From: Stachybotrys elegans
Lineage: Eukaryota; Ascomycota; Sordariomycetes; Hypocreales; Stachybotryaceae
NCBI GenBank assembly: GCA_020746835.1
Contig: JAGPNK010000013.1
Span: 372,001-436,000, forward strand
Length of the DNA: 64,000 nt
Reading direction: 5' to 3'
Numbering within the stretch: the stretch's first letter is position 1; every line of letters starts with the position of its first letter. The position numbers and the translations under genes are program-made. Below are positions 8,502 through 19,476 of the stretch, one piece after another. Below the pieces are notes generated by a model, which did not search any database, had not been told where the DNA came from, and saw only the letters and a program-made list of their open reading frames with translations.

Positions 8502-11500
8502 ATGTTACTCAAATCCTCTTGTATCTGGCTCATAGCCGTCGCACTCGGTGCAAGCTGTACCCAGCTTTCCGGCTTTCCACCCTCTGCAACTGATGCGGGT
8601 ATTCCACCCGCTGCGGAGCAAACAAGTAGGTCTCACCGCCGACGATTCTTCTTCTTTCTCTCCTTCTCTTCTCGCTTTACCCTTGCCCTCCATCTTTTGT
8701 ATTGAGAACCGATCTGACTCCTTCTAGGCCGTGCAGACGTCCCGAAGTTGATCGACGACTTTGTCGCGGAATACAGAGCAAGCAACCCATGGCTCAGTGG
8801 CGCAGAGCTGGAGAGAGTCTTGGACACGGCAGAACGTGCCAGGGCGGTCCTCACCGGGGCAGAACCTGACAAGGCCAAGAGGAGCCCGGCTCCTCCTTCA
8901 CCCGAGCTTCCATTCGTACCCTTACACCGGCGCAGGCTCGCCAACAACGCAACAATCTCTGAAGCCAGGGCTCTTGTCCACAAAGCGCAAAAAGAGGCCG
9001 ACGCCCAAAATAGGGAGCGCTTTGACAACCCTCGCACCAATGTCTACTGGTCAAGTCTTTCTCCGGAGGTTGCTTTGCGCCGTCGAGCAGAGGACGCAAC
9101 CAAGTTTGCCGTCAACGAGACGATTGCTATCGCTGCCGCCATCGTGGCCGAGGCAGATCATGCCAGGGCGAGTCGTGAGGAATACCCCCCTCTTCCTGAC
9201 GACATCCTCCAGCTCAAGCAAAAGATGTTTACCATGGGCCCGGATAGCAACGCCGAGACCAATATTCACAAGCGAGCAGGATCGAGTTTCTGGATGGAGA
9301 ACATAAGCCACACCGGCAAGGTTCCTTTCGGTGGCCCAGAGAATGACGGATACAAAGTCTTCCGCAATGTCAAGGACTACGGCGCCGTGGGTGACGGCAA
9401 GACAGACGATACAGAAGCCATCAACAGGGCCATGAGTGAGCAGAACCGCTGTGGCGGTAGTGCGGAATGCGGTGCTTCCACTGTCAAGCCAGCCATTGTC
9501 TATTTCCCCTCCGGTACATACCTCATCAGCACTCCGATTACCTCTTACTACAACACTCAAATGATTGGAAATGTGAGTTTTCCCCCTCAACGCCCTGAAG
9601 ACGTCGAGACTAACTTGCCGAGGCCAACGCCCGTCCCATTATCAAAGCTGCGAGATCCTTTGTCGGCCTTGGTGTTATTTCTGTCGATGAGTACACCGGC
9701 GGTAATGGCGGTGCGGAGCAATGGTACATCAACCAAGTGAGTTGACCTTTCGGCCCTGTCACGTCCAGTTTGCTAAGCACTAGAGCAGAACAATTTTTTG
9801 CGGCAGTTGCGCAACTTTATCGTCGATGTCAGGGAGGCCGAGATGGACAATATTGCCGGCGTTCATTGGCAAGTGGCCCAGGCTACCAGCATCCAAAGTG
9901 TGACATTCTATCAGAACGGCGCTGCCGACAAGCACCATATGGGCATCTGTACGTACCGGAAGACAGACATGGGTCTTTGGTTTAACTCTATTTTCTTTAC
10001 TGACGTCATGTAGTCGCCGAGAATGGAAGCGGAGGCTTCATGTCAGACCTCATCTTCATCGATGGGCACATTGGCATCCAATGTATGTTTCGCGTCCAAT
10101 GCCGTACTGATGCTTGCTGACTTGAAAAGGTGGAAACCAACAGTTTACATCGATTAATATGATATTCTCTGGATGTCGAACAGCCATCGACATGCTCTGG
10201 GACTGGGGCTGGACGTGGAAGGGTCTTCTTATCGGCTCCACCGAATATGGCATCAAGATGAAGAATCAATATCTGGGAGGCTCCATCATGCTAATGGACA
10301 CAACTATTATTGGCCCGAAAACAGGCATATACGTTGACTCGCCCGTTGGTGGTACGGAATCCGAAAAGTTCACTATCACCATGGATAATGTCAACATCAT
10401 CAACGTCGGTACTACTATTGAGCACAAGACGGCAGGTGTGAGTCTCGCAGGCGGAACCCGGCTGATTCAGTCGTGGGTGGTGGGCAAGGTATATGACGAA
10501 AAGAGCCCTCGCGGCAGATACCAGAGCGAACCTCTTTCTCCTCACCATCCTACGTCAGGTCCACTCATGGCGAGCGCGGGAAACTATTACTGGCGCGGAA
10601 AGCCTCAGTATGCCGACTATGATGTTGGCCAGTTCATCAATGCCAAGGACTTCTCGGCACTTGGTGAGCAGGCACCCGGCTTTTTCTGTTCACACCACGC
10701 TGACACATGACGTAGGCAATGGTGTTACGGACGACTTTTTCCAGCTTCAACTGGCTGTTGCACTTTCTGCTGCCACTAACAGGCCGCTTTACATTCCGTT
10801 TGGCTCATACATAGTTCAGAGCACCCTCACTGTAAGGACGCGTGTTTGTTGACAAGAGCGCTTACTGACCATCACTTTAGATTCCGGTCGGAGCTGTCAT
10901 AGTTGGCGAGTGCTGGGCTCAGATTGTAGCCAACGGTGGGGTGAGTTTGTGAAACCCAGCCAGCATCGCGAGCATCCCGGCTGACTGTGCAGTTCTTTGG
11001 CGACGAGGGTAGCCCGCAAGCCTTGGTCCGAGTTGGACAGCCTGGCCAAAAGGGCAAGATTGAGATACAGGACCTAATGTTCACCACAAAGGGCCCTACC
11101 CCGGGTGCTGTCCTGATGGAATGGAATGTGGCCCAGAGCAGTCAGGGTTCTGTCGCTATGTGGGGTGAGACGCTTCCCTCTTGCCTTCCCCTCTGGGCTT
11201 CCTGCTAACCGGAACAGACTCACATTTTCGTATCGGCGGAGCGAAGGGGACCGGCTTGACGGCTCAGGACTGTCCTAAGTTGACTGGACAAGTCAACCCA
11301 AAGTGCATCGCGGGAAGCATGCTGCTTCACATGACCCCCTCGTCCTCGGGTTATCTTGAGAATGTTTGGGCATGGGTGGCTGATCATGACTTTGACAGTG
11401 GTAAACAGCAGACTCAGATTGACATCTACGTTGCCCGCGGTAAGCCTCAGCGGTCTCCAACCTCTCGACTTGGTCGCATGCTTACTGAAGAACAGGTATC

Positions 11501-13421
11501 CTAATTCAGAGCCAAGGAGGCCCAGTCTGGCTATATGGAACTGCTTCCGAGCACTGTATTATGTACCAGTATCTACTCCACGGAGCTAAGAACGTCTTCA
11601 TGGGCAACGTAAGTCCCCGCACTCCCGCTCATCTGTCCCTCCATGTCCTAACAGAAACCAGATCCAAACCGAAAGCCCCTACTTCTTCCCTAAGCCTTTG
11701 GCCCCGGCCCCCTTCGCGAACCAGGTCGGTTACTACCCGGGGGATCCCGACTTCAAAGAATGCCCCGATTCTGAACCCAACTGCAAGGCAGCCTGGGGAT
11801 TAATGATTATGGGATCGACTGACATTCGGATTCATGGCGCGGGCCTGTATAACTGGTTTGATGACTACACCCAGGGCTGCCTAGCTACGCAAAGCTGCCA
11901 GAAGAGAGTTGTCAAGATTGAGGCTAGTGGTCAGATCTGGCTCTATAACCTCTACACCATCGGTACAACCGAGATGCTTAACCATAAAGGGTCAGAGGCT
12001 ATTCTGTCTAAGGCCAACATCAATGCCAATGAGCATCCCTATACTGCCATAATCAACGCGTGGCTGATGGCATCCTCCGGAGAGTAAGTTGAATGCCCAG
12101 CCACTGGCGAAATGACTTTACTGACCTGAGATGAATCAGAGGATCACTGTCTGACGTTGAACCTGAAGACGACGACATGGAACTGGTCTTCGACGAGTAC
12201 ATCTCGGGCAGTCCCCTTCCCATGTGCCGAGGCAAATACAACACGTTGGATGACATCAAAAACGAAAAGTCCAGGATTCCAGATCATTGCATCGACAAGT
12301 ACCTCTTTGATGTCCAGTTAAACGTGCTGCGCCAGGCCTTGGGTGATTACGATAATACCGTAAGAAACGGGTATAAAGAAAAGTTTGACATTTACAGACG
12401 AGCCATAGGGCAGCAACTCTTTGAGGTGATGCGGCAGTACATGTCGGGAGCACAATCATCAGGTAACTTCCGTTGCTCAGAAAAAAGATCTATGATCTGC
12501 TGCAGGAAGTGCCAGACTGCCTACTGTACAGCTGACCCTTCCTTGTGTGACTGGAGCAATGACTGCAAGGCCGGCGAAAAGAAGGACTTTACTGTTGACT
12601 GCCCCAGAGGCATCTGGAGCCCTGGATCCAAGCCTTCGACTGAGCCGACCCCACGCGAGACCACATACACCCTCATCAACGAAGAAGGTTTCTACAAGGA
12701 CATGATCGAGAGGGGCATCTTGAAAGAAATGATCACCTGGGGGGATCGGTTGGCATACATTGGAAACGGCTGCCAATACGCCGGCGAAGAAGTCAACGAC
12801 TGCATAAGGAAGACGGGAATATACTGGCACAACTTCCCGAACATGGACCTGTCAAAGTTCCCCGACCCGGCAGAGACAGTCCGCAAATCGTACGACAACA
12901 CGAAGAGACTGTATGACCAGGCCGTCTTGGCGGGGGAGTTGGCATACTGGCAACCCTACGTGGCAAGTTATACTGACCTGCTTGATACCGTCTCCTTACC
13001 AGCTATGCTCATGGCCGAGTCTGTCAAGAGCATGCGAGACATTGCCGCCAAAGCTGAGCAGATGCAGGAAGAGGAGCGCAAGTTCAATATCGTCATGTTC
13101 GTGAGCAGTTTGCTCATGCTGATCCCTGGCGCCGGCCAAGCTGTCGGTGCCATTGGTGGTGGTGCCATTCGCGCTGCCCTCATGATGATTGGCGAGGCAG
13201 GCAACGTGGCCCTTGCAATATATGAGCTTGTTGAGGATCCGTCCTCGGCCCTTTTCACCATAATGGGCTTCTTCCTTGGAGGTGGAGTCTCCCGTCAGCC
13301 TTTCCGCGAAGCAGCCGCGGTGAGGCGTACCATGGCCAACCGTGACATCGACAGTCTTCCTCCTCGAATCAAGACTGACGTGGGTCGTATCAACGAAATA
13401 AGGAATGTTTGCATGCGGTAA
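8502..13421 (+). CDS. Secreted GH55-type beta-1,3-glucanase with killer-toxin-chitinase-like C-terminal module
   Basis: Thirteen exons: 8502-8625, 8728-9572, 9623-9736, 9789-9948, 10014-10082, 10130-10663, 10716-10831, 10881-10940, 10993-11164, 11218-11439, 11496-11608, 11662-12083, 12140-13421. All introns are GT..AG and keep frame, giving 1410 residues. A signal peptide (MLLKSSCIWLIAVALGASC) precedes a roughly 200-residue helical pro-region ending at a Lys-Arg near 223. Two pectate-lyase-3-like beta-helix halves follow (NVKDYGAVGDGKTDDTEAIN about 257-276; NGVTDDFFQLQLAV about 617), as in GH55, with YLENVWAWVADHD at about 777-789. Residues about 985-1410 are extra: a Cys-rich part (ICCRKC...C) and a hydrophobic stretch at about 1300-1363 ending IYELVEDPSSALFTIMGFFLGGG. 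From memory this pattern resembles the tails of subgroup C chitinases related to killer-toxin alpha subunits. The glucanase call is firm; the role of the tail is inferred. Confidence 0.85.
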
Positions 13422-13904
13422 ACTGGGTTGCCCTTGTTTGGAGGACCATTGCCAATGCAGCAATTCCTTGTACTGTTGGGTAGTTCTATGTGGCCTGCAG
13501 GTTGGGAAGTACATCATCTAGACAGACACCAAGTTCCTTTGTTATTTAGATCTACTTGTAAAATATTCCGATTAATACTACCTAGAGCACCAAAGAACAG
13601 AGCCATATAATAAAGGGAGTCAACGTGTGTGTGTGTCCGCATATGTTACTACCCAGCATTGGTGTTCTCGAGAAGCCCACTGCGGTGCTTATCATCTACT
13701 AACCTCTGACCTTCCAACTTGCAAAGGCGAGCGAAATGTTGCTTTTTACTCCCTGTGAGTGGAACTTGGCTCCAACGACTGCACATCATGGCTCAGTTCT
13801 AACCAGTGAATGGAGCTGTATGGTCACGTGATGCAAGGACTGCATTTCAATCGCCATCGGCCACCAACGCGGCGTCGTCGCGCTGCAACCAACCATGGAA
13901 CGAC
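13422..13904. other. Intergenic, no gene seen
   Basis: This is the 3' flank of the GH55 fusion gene and the 5' flank of the next gene. A short GT run occurs at 13625-13636. Nothing else was recognised. Confidence 0.5.
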
Positions 13905-14642
13905 ATGGACAAGAATCAACCTGGCCCGAAGACGCCGATACGTGGTCTTGAGTCGTCAATATGGGCAAATAAATGGCCTCCGCACCATGACACGCGCTCG
14001 CAATCTGTGCCGCCCCCGCGACCCTCACAAGCACACAGCCTCACCAGGCAGCACCAGGCATCGCTAGGTCCCGAGCAGGCCTTCCGACGGTTTCAGCAGA
14101 CCTGCCAGCGCCTACGCTGGAAGCATGTCGACCTGCAGAGCTCCTACCAGCGCGCCCTGAACCCCGAGGCAGCGGGGTTCTCCGTGGCCGACGCCGAAGT
14201 CAACTTTAAGCTCGACTGGCACGAGTTCTACTCGTGGATCGAGCAGGCGCTCGTGCTCGTCTTCCGCGTCTTTGGCTTCGAGATCCGCTCCCAGGGAGGC
14301 GACGCGACGACGCGGCACACGTACCACCACGACGTGCTGCGCTCGCTCGAGGATGGCGACAACCCCATGCGGGAGCTGCTCGGCACGGGGGACGTGTACC
14401 ACGCTCTCTGGAAGGCCAAGGAGCTGAGGAACCGGTGGAAGGACGCCGCCGAGGGCAAGGAGACGCCGCCACTCAAAATGTACGACTTGTCGTGGGTGGT
14501 GAGCGTGATCTTGGGTGGGCTGGAGAAGGCGTACGTCTTGGCGGAGTCGAGGGTTGGGATGGTGGCGGGGGGTAGCGGGTTGAACGACGGAGAGGAGGAG
14601 TGGGCTTGGATGGCCGAGACGATGGACTGGGAGCCCCTATGA
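13905..14642 (+). CDS. Conserved-looking fungal protein, function unknown
   Basis: The first ATG of the open frame is at 13905 and gives 245 residues. The first 50 residues are Pro/Ser-rich and probably disordered. The rest is a compact, Trp- and Leu-rich helical domain with motifs FRRFQQTCQRLRWKHVDL, LDWHEFYSWIEQALVLVFRVFG and YDLSWVVSVILGGLEKAYVLAE. There is no signal peptide, and the hydrophobic stretches are amphipathic rather than membrane-like. Codon use is strongly GC-ending, as in neighbouring housekeeping genes. I do not recognise the family. Confidence 0.65.
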   Translation: MDKNQPGPKTPIRGLESSIWANKWPPHHDTRSQSVPPPRPSQAHSLTRQHQASLGPEQAFRRFQQTCQRLRWKHVDLQSSYQRALNPEAAGFSVADAEVNFKLDWHEFYSWIEQALVLVFRVFGFEIRSQGGDATTRHTYHHDVLRSLEDGDNPMRELLGTGDVYHALWKAKELRNRWKDAAEGKETPPLKMYDLSWVVSVILGGLEKAYVLAESRVGMVAGGSGLNDGEEEWAWMAETMDWEPL

Positions 14643-15099
14643 TGGGTGTGATATGATATTGGAGGCTTCTGAATGACGGATGTTGATGCAATAGATATGA
14701 CTTCTGCGCTGGTTAGGCGGAGTTCCTGTACATAGAGATGGATACTGATCAAACGAGATGAGAACCTGGGGCGCATTGCCCAAATTTGCTCCCATCGAGT
14801 CAAAAGGCAGAACAAAGATCCAATGGAAAGGGCAATAACGCCGTGACACGAGATGGAGGGTGTGGCTTATTAGCCTCAGGCCCAGGATCGACCACTAGCG
14901 CAACCCCAGATCTGGAAGCAATTCAATGACGTATATCGTGTCTCGATCTCAGGAGGCAAAAGCAATCGTGTAAGATATATGTCCATCTGTCGCCATCACT
15001 CTTGCTTGTGATGGTGTAATCTATTTCAATCATAATCCCTCAATGCAAATCACCCCCTCTAGATTATTGCTCTCGTCCCGTTTCCCCAGATCCATCACC
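14643..15099. other. Intergenic, no gene seen
   Basis: This is the 3' flank of the unknown gene and the promoter of the DNA glycosylase gene. An alternative glycosylase start (ATG at 15043) lies inside it. Confidence 0.45.
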
Positions 15100-16163
15100 A
15101 TGGCCGCCGCCGTCGAGCCCCGGCAGCTCAGACGCAGCGCCAGACACGCAACCGCCCTCCACGGCAACGATATAAACCATCACCACCGCCAATCCCTCAG
15201 CGGTAACAAGCCTCCCGTCAAGCGTCCCCCCGAAACGCCACCGAAAACAGCCCCAGCCCCCAAACGCATCAAGCCCGAGGAGGAATCCAGCAGCACCGGC
15301 AAGAAAGCCGCCACCTCGCTGCAAGCCCGCAAACTCAAAGCATACGACCTGTACGCCGAGACATCGCCCTTCCCAGACTTCCCGCACCCCGCGCCAGAGG
15401 AGTGCGCCCTCGCGCACCGCATCCTCGCCGCCCTCCACGGCGACAGGCGGCGGCCCGATGTCGTCGTCGCGCCGTCGAACCGCGCCGGCTGCGGCGACTC
15501 GCCCTCGGTGCTCGACGCACTCGTGCGCACCATCCTGTCGCAGAACACGTCCGACGCCAACTCGACGCGCGCGAAGCGCAGCATGGACGCCGCCTACGGC
15601 AGCTCCGACAAGTGGGACGCCATCGTCGCGGGGGGCAGGCCAAGCTGCAGGAGGCCATCAGGACGGGCGGCCTGAGCGCCGTCAAGAGCCGCGTCATACT
15701 GCGCATCCTCGAGCAGGTCAAGGAGCGCCACGGCGAGTACTCGCTCGACCACCTCTTCGCGGCGTCGGTCCACGACGCCATGACGGAGATGCTCTCCTTC
15801 CAGGGCGTGGGGCCCAAGACGGCCAGCTGCGTGCTCTTGTTCTGCCTCAAGAAGGAGAACTTCCCCGTCGACACGCACGTATACCGCATCACGGGCCTGC
15901 TGGGCTGGCGGCCCTCCCACGCCTCGCGCGAGGAGACGTACGCCCACCTGGACGTCAAGATACCCGCCGCAGAAAAGTACCCACTGCACGTCCTCCTCAT
16001 CGCGCACGGGAAGCAATGCGCGGAGTGTCGTGCTGGAGGCAAGAACCTGGGCAAGTGCGCGCTGAGAAGGGCATTCAAAAGGGTCAAATCAGGCGAACTC
16101 AAGGAGGAGGGTATCAAGGAGGAGAACCTGAAGACAGATGAGGGCATTAAACAAGAGGAATAG
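15100..16163 (+). CDS. HhH-GPD (endonuclease III-like) DNA glycosylase, frame-shifted
   Basis: The frame from 15100 (CACCATGG context; alternative ATG at 15043) runs through a basic, Pro-rich N terminus and LDALVRTILSQNTSD, then hits a one-base shift in the G run at 15630-15635. The next frame continues from KLQEAIRTGGLS to the stop at 16163. The second part holds the helix-hairpin-helix MLSFQGVGPKTASC, with the catalytic Lys of GPKTA, and the aspartate of FPVDTHVYR, as in Nth-type glycosylases that excise damaged bases in base excision repair. With one base restored the protein would be about 354 residues. The C-terminal cysteines (CAEC, then C eight residues later) do not fit the usual four-Cys iron-sulfur pattern of Nth. 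The shift may be a sequencing error, since no intron can explain it. Confidence 0.75.
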
Positions 16164-16282
16164 GTACTCCGTGGCTAGCCAGTGTATATATATGTATATA
16201 CCACAATCACCCCCAAACTCCGAAATCGTACTCGCCTGCCCATCCAAACATGCAATCATCACACACACGCACACATGCCCGC

Positions 16283-19060
16283 TCACGAGTCGCGGATCTT
16301 TTTCGTCGCCTTGGCCGTGCCAATATGAGTATTGTGGACCTGCACCAGTTAGAAAAAGCCATCCCCAGCATAATACACGGAAAGAACTTTGACGCCCAGG
16401 GCTCACCTTTGTTGCAAATCGCAAACTCGTCAGCGTCTCCTTGAGGTGCGTCTCGAGCGGCGACACCATGACAAACATGAGCGTCTTGCTGTTGCCGCCG
16501 AGGCTGTACTGCAGGAGGTGCGTGAGCTTCGAGTTGCGGTAGGGGATGTGCGCCGACCCCTTGCCCAGCGCCTCGATGACGTCGCCCAGGCAGCTCAGGC
16601 TCTTGTTGATGTTCTGCGTCTCCTTCATCCGCTCGCCCTCGGCCTGCGAGTGCTTGAGCCGCTCCGAGCCCGCCAGGTCCACCAGGTTCAGCGTGCCCTC
16701 GCACCGCTCCCCCGTCGCCGAGTTCTCGCCCACGAGCTTCAGGATGAACACGCTATGCGATCGAGAGGACCGCTCGTTGGCCTTGGTCGCCGCTACCGAC
16801 CGGTTCTTCTGCGCCTCTTCCAGCATCATCTCCACCGTCGATGCCGAGTTGAGGCGCACCGTCTGGCAGTTGAGGATGGTTGTCTGCTTGCGCGCATCGT
16901 CGTGGCGGATTTCGAGCTTCCTCTTGTCCCCGCCTAGCAAGTCGTTGATGTCTTCGTTGTACACTTCCACAAACGATCCGTCCATGGTGTACTCCCACGA
17001 CTTCTCCTTCATCTTGTTCATCGTGTCGTATATCATGTGCGTCGCCCTTGGAATCATACCATCAGCCGAGGACATGGTGTACGTCTTGCCGGAGCCCGTC
17101 TGGCCGTAGCAAAAGATGCACACATTGTATCCGTCCAAGGCACTCTGCACAAGTTGCGAGATTTCATCGAAAATCTCCGAGTTCTGCGTGCCAGGCACAA
17201 AGACGCGGTCAAACTCAAAGGGGTAGTTCTTCCTCGTCACATTGCCGAGGCTACTCCTCTCCTCGGGCCCTGCAAGCAGAATCTCAGAAGAAGTCTTCTC
17301 GTCGGGAAAAGAGATTTGCGCCTGCTGGCCCTCGGAATCGTCCAGCACTGGTCGTACTCGGCACATGACGCGAATATTGCCCTTGAGCTCCTGGTACTTG
17401 TTGAAGAGCACTCGCCGCTCCGTCTCCTCCTTGATGAGCTTCTGCCTAGCCTCCTCCGCTACACGTAGCGCCTCCTGCAACCTCGCCTCCATGCTGGCAA
17501 ACGAGTCTGACTGGGCCTTGCTGTCTGATTCAAGGAACTCCACCTGAGAACGGAGAGAGTTGATCTTGGCTTCGAGGGTGGTGTTGGACGCCGATAGCTC
17601 GGCAATGTTGGTCTGTAGGCTGCCTTTGAGTGCTCTCTCGCGCTCGAGGTCACCTCGTAGGCCCTCGGACAGAGACCTCTCTTCTTGAAGCTCACGCTCC
17701 TTCCGTAGTAGGGAGAGTTCCATCTCTTGCTGCTCACCTCCCAACCGCGTGCGCATCTCCTGCAGTTCGCGCGCCTGCTTTTGCTTCTCGTCCTCGAGCT
17801 CCTGCTGGTAGTGTCGAGTCAAACCGTCGATGCGTTGCTGGTGTTCCTTGGCTTCTTCGTCTTTTAGGTGATCCAGCTCCTTACTTAGCTGATCGACAGC
17901 TGTGCGGTGTTGCCTCGAGAGATCCTCGACAGTCTCTCTGTGGCGTCGCTCCATCTCGTCAATTTGCCGGCTGTGCTCCCACCTCTGCTTCTCCAGCTCA
18001 TGCCTCAACATTCTCCCCTCTTCCCGAGCGCTGTCGAGATCTGCGCTCATCACCTCATTCCTCTTCTCCAATCGTTGCCGATCATGTTCGAGCTCGGACA
18101 CTAAAACGTCAGAAACACGTTGAACAAAACCTTCAGATGGGCTCACCTCTCATCTTGGCCAGATCCAGCGCCTCATCGTGCTCCTTCCTCGCTTCCAGCG
18201 TCGTGTGCACCATGTCGGACAAAACCTTGAACTTGCTCTCCATGTCGTCGACGCGATTGTCAACGTCCCATGCTACATAGCCAGTAGTGTTAGATTCCTT
18301 GGTCAAAAACATGGGGGAGGGGGATTTGATAGGAGATATTTTGACGGCCGTGATGCTTTCGTGGAGTTTCTGTACTTGGCGCTTGACCATCTTGTCGGTG
18401 GGCTCCTAGCCCAAGGCCGATGTTCCCACGGGAGTCGCTTGACTGAGGGAGAGCTGGCTGAAGCGGGTGACCAGAGAGCTTTCTCTGGATTTGGAAGGGT
18501 CGCTACTTGCGCCACAGGCGATTCCAGGGTCCGTACCGTTACTTGTCTCCTCCTCCTCCTCCTCGCGAAGACCGTGGGCGGTCCGGGGACGGGCTTGACT
18601 CTTGGATCGGGCATGGTTTGGTCGGGCAGGGCGATCGTTGCGAGGACCAAAGCTCTTGGCCAGGTTGCTGGGAGGTCGAGCGATGGAGGTGGGTGGTTTG
18701 AGCTGAGATGTCAGGACAAGACTCGAACATGCCAGATACGGGGAGGCAAAACACACCTGGGATATGCTTGTCAAGCTCTGGCCTTTGATCGGTCGAGGCG
18801 CAGCGGCCGGCTTGGTTGGGTACTCGGCTGCGATTTCGGACAGGTTCTTGCGCTTCGGTTGAGATTGGGGAGCTGCACAGTCAGTCGGCGCCCACGACAC
18901 GGGCTGGGAGGGCAATACCTGGCGGCGCAACCTCGCGCTTGATGCCTTTGGGCGCTGGAATGGCGGATCGCATATTGTGCTGAGACTCGCTCAATTCCTG
19001 CATCGCGAAGGTCGTCGGGGGCTGCAGGCGTGACTGCCTGAGTGGCGGGATTCCATCCAT
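16283..19060 (-). CDS. Kinesin-14 (Kar3/KlpA-like), with an in-frame TAG
   Basis: Exons in coding order are 19060-18919, 18872-18757, 18702-18147, 18100-16407 and 16339-16283, giving 854 residues if the TAG at 18408-18406 is read through. The N terminus (ATG at 19060 in GCCATGG context) is Pro/Ser/Lys-rich with NLS-like PKRKN. A long coiled coil is followed by the neck and a C-terminal motor starting KGNIRVMCRVRP. The motor has GQTGSGKT (P-loop), NERSSRSHS (switch I) and LVDLAGSERL (switch II), and ends RFATKVHNTHIGTAKATKK. Motor placement identifies a minus-end-directed kinesin-14 for spindle and microtubule sliding. The TAG lies between LSLSQATPVGTSALG and EPTDKMVKRQ, in the same frame on both sides; the only local GT..AG pair would make a 24-base intron. 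Confidence 0.85.
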
Positions 19061-19476
19061 GGCGGAAGCGTGCGTGGATTGGCGTCAGGTGGTGATGATA
19101 TTTCGTTAATCAACGTGCACAAACAGTTGCGGCTTGGCCATCTGGTAACTTGGCCCACCCACGGATTTCGAGTTGTTGATCGGGTCTTTGTTTTGCCAAG
19201 ACGACCCGTTGCCCCTCCAACGGGCAAGCCACCTTGCCAGCCCGCGCCAGCCCACGCCAGCCCACACGCCTCGCTCCAGGGTAGGCTCCAGCCACACGTC
19301 GCCATGCTTCACATGCCAGACTGGCTTGACCGACTACGTATGTCCGGACTAAGGGCCGTCCGTGGTACTGGAATATTACCTTGACCTGGTGGGGCGAGAA
19401 TTCCATCACATCACCGAACTGCCTTGCCCAAGCACACATGTCCACATGTCCACATGATGCTCATCGCGCCTAAGAA
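19061..19476. other. Divergent promoter region
   Basis: This separates the kinesin (minus) from the acyltransferase (plus). It contains imperfect GCCAGCCC-type repeats around 19236-19268. No coding frame was found. Confidence 0.5.

Noticed and set aside
16089..16282. Kinesin frame extending past the last motor residues
   Set aside because: The extension replaces the conserved VHNTHIGTAKATKK end, which is restored by an intron at 16340-16406.
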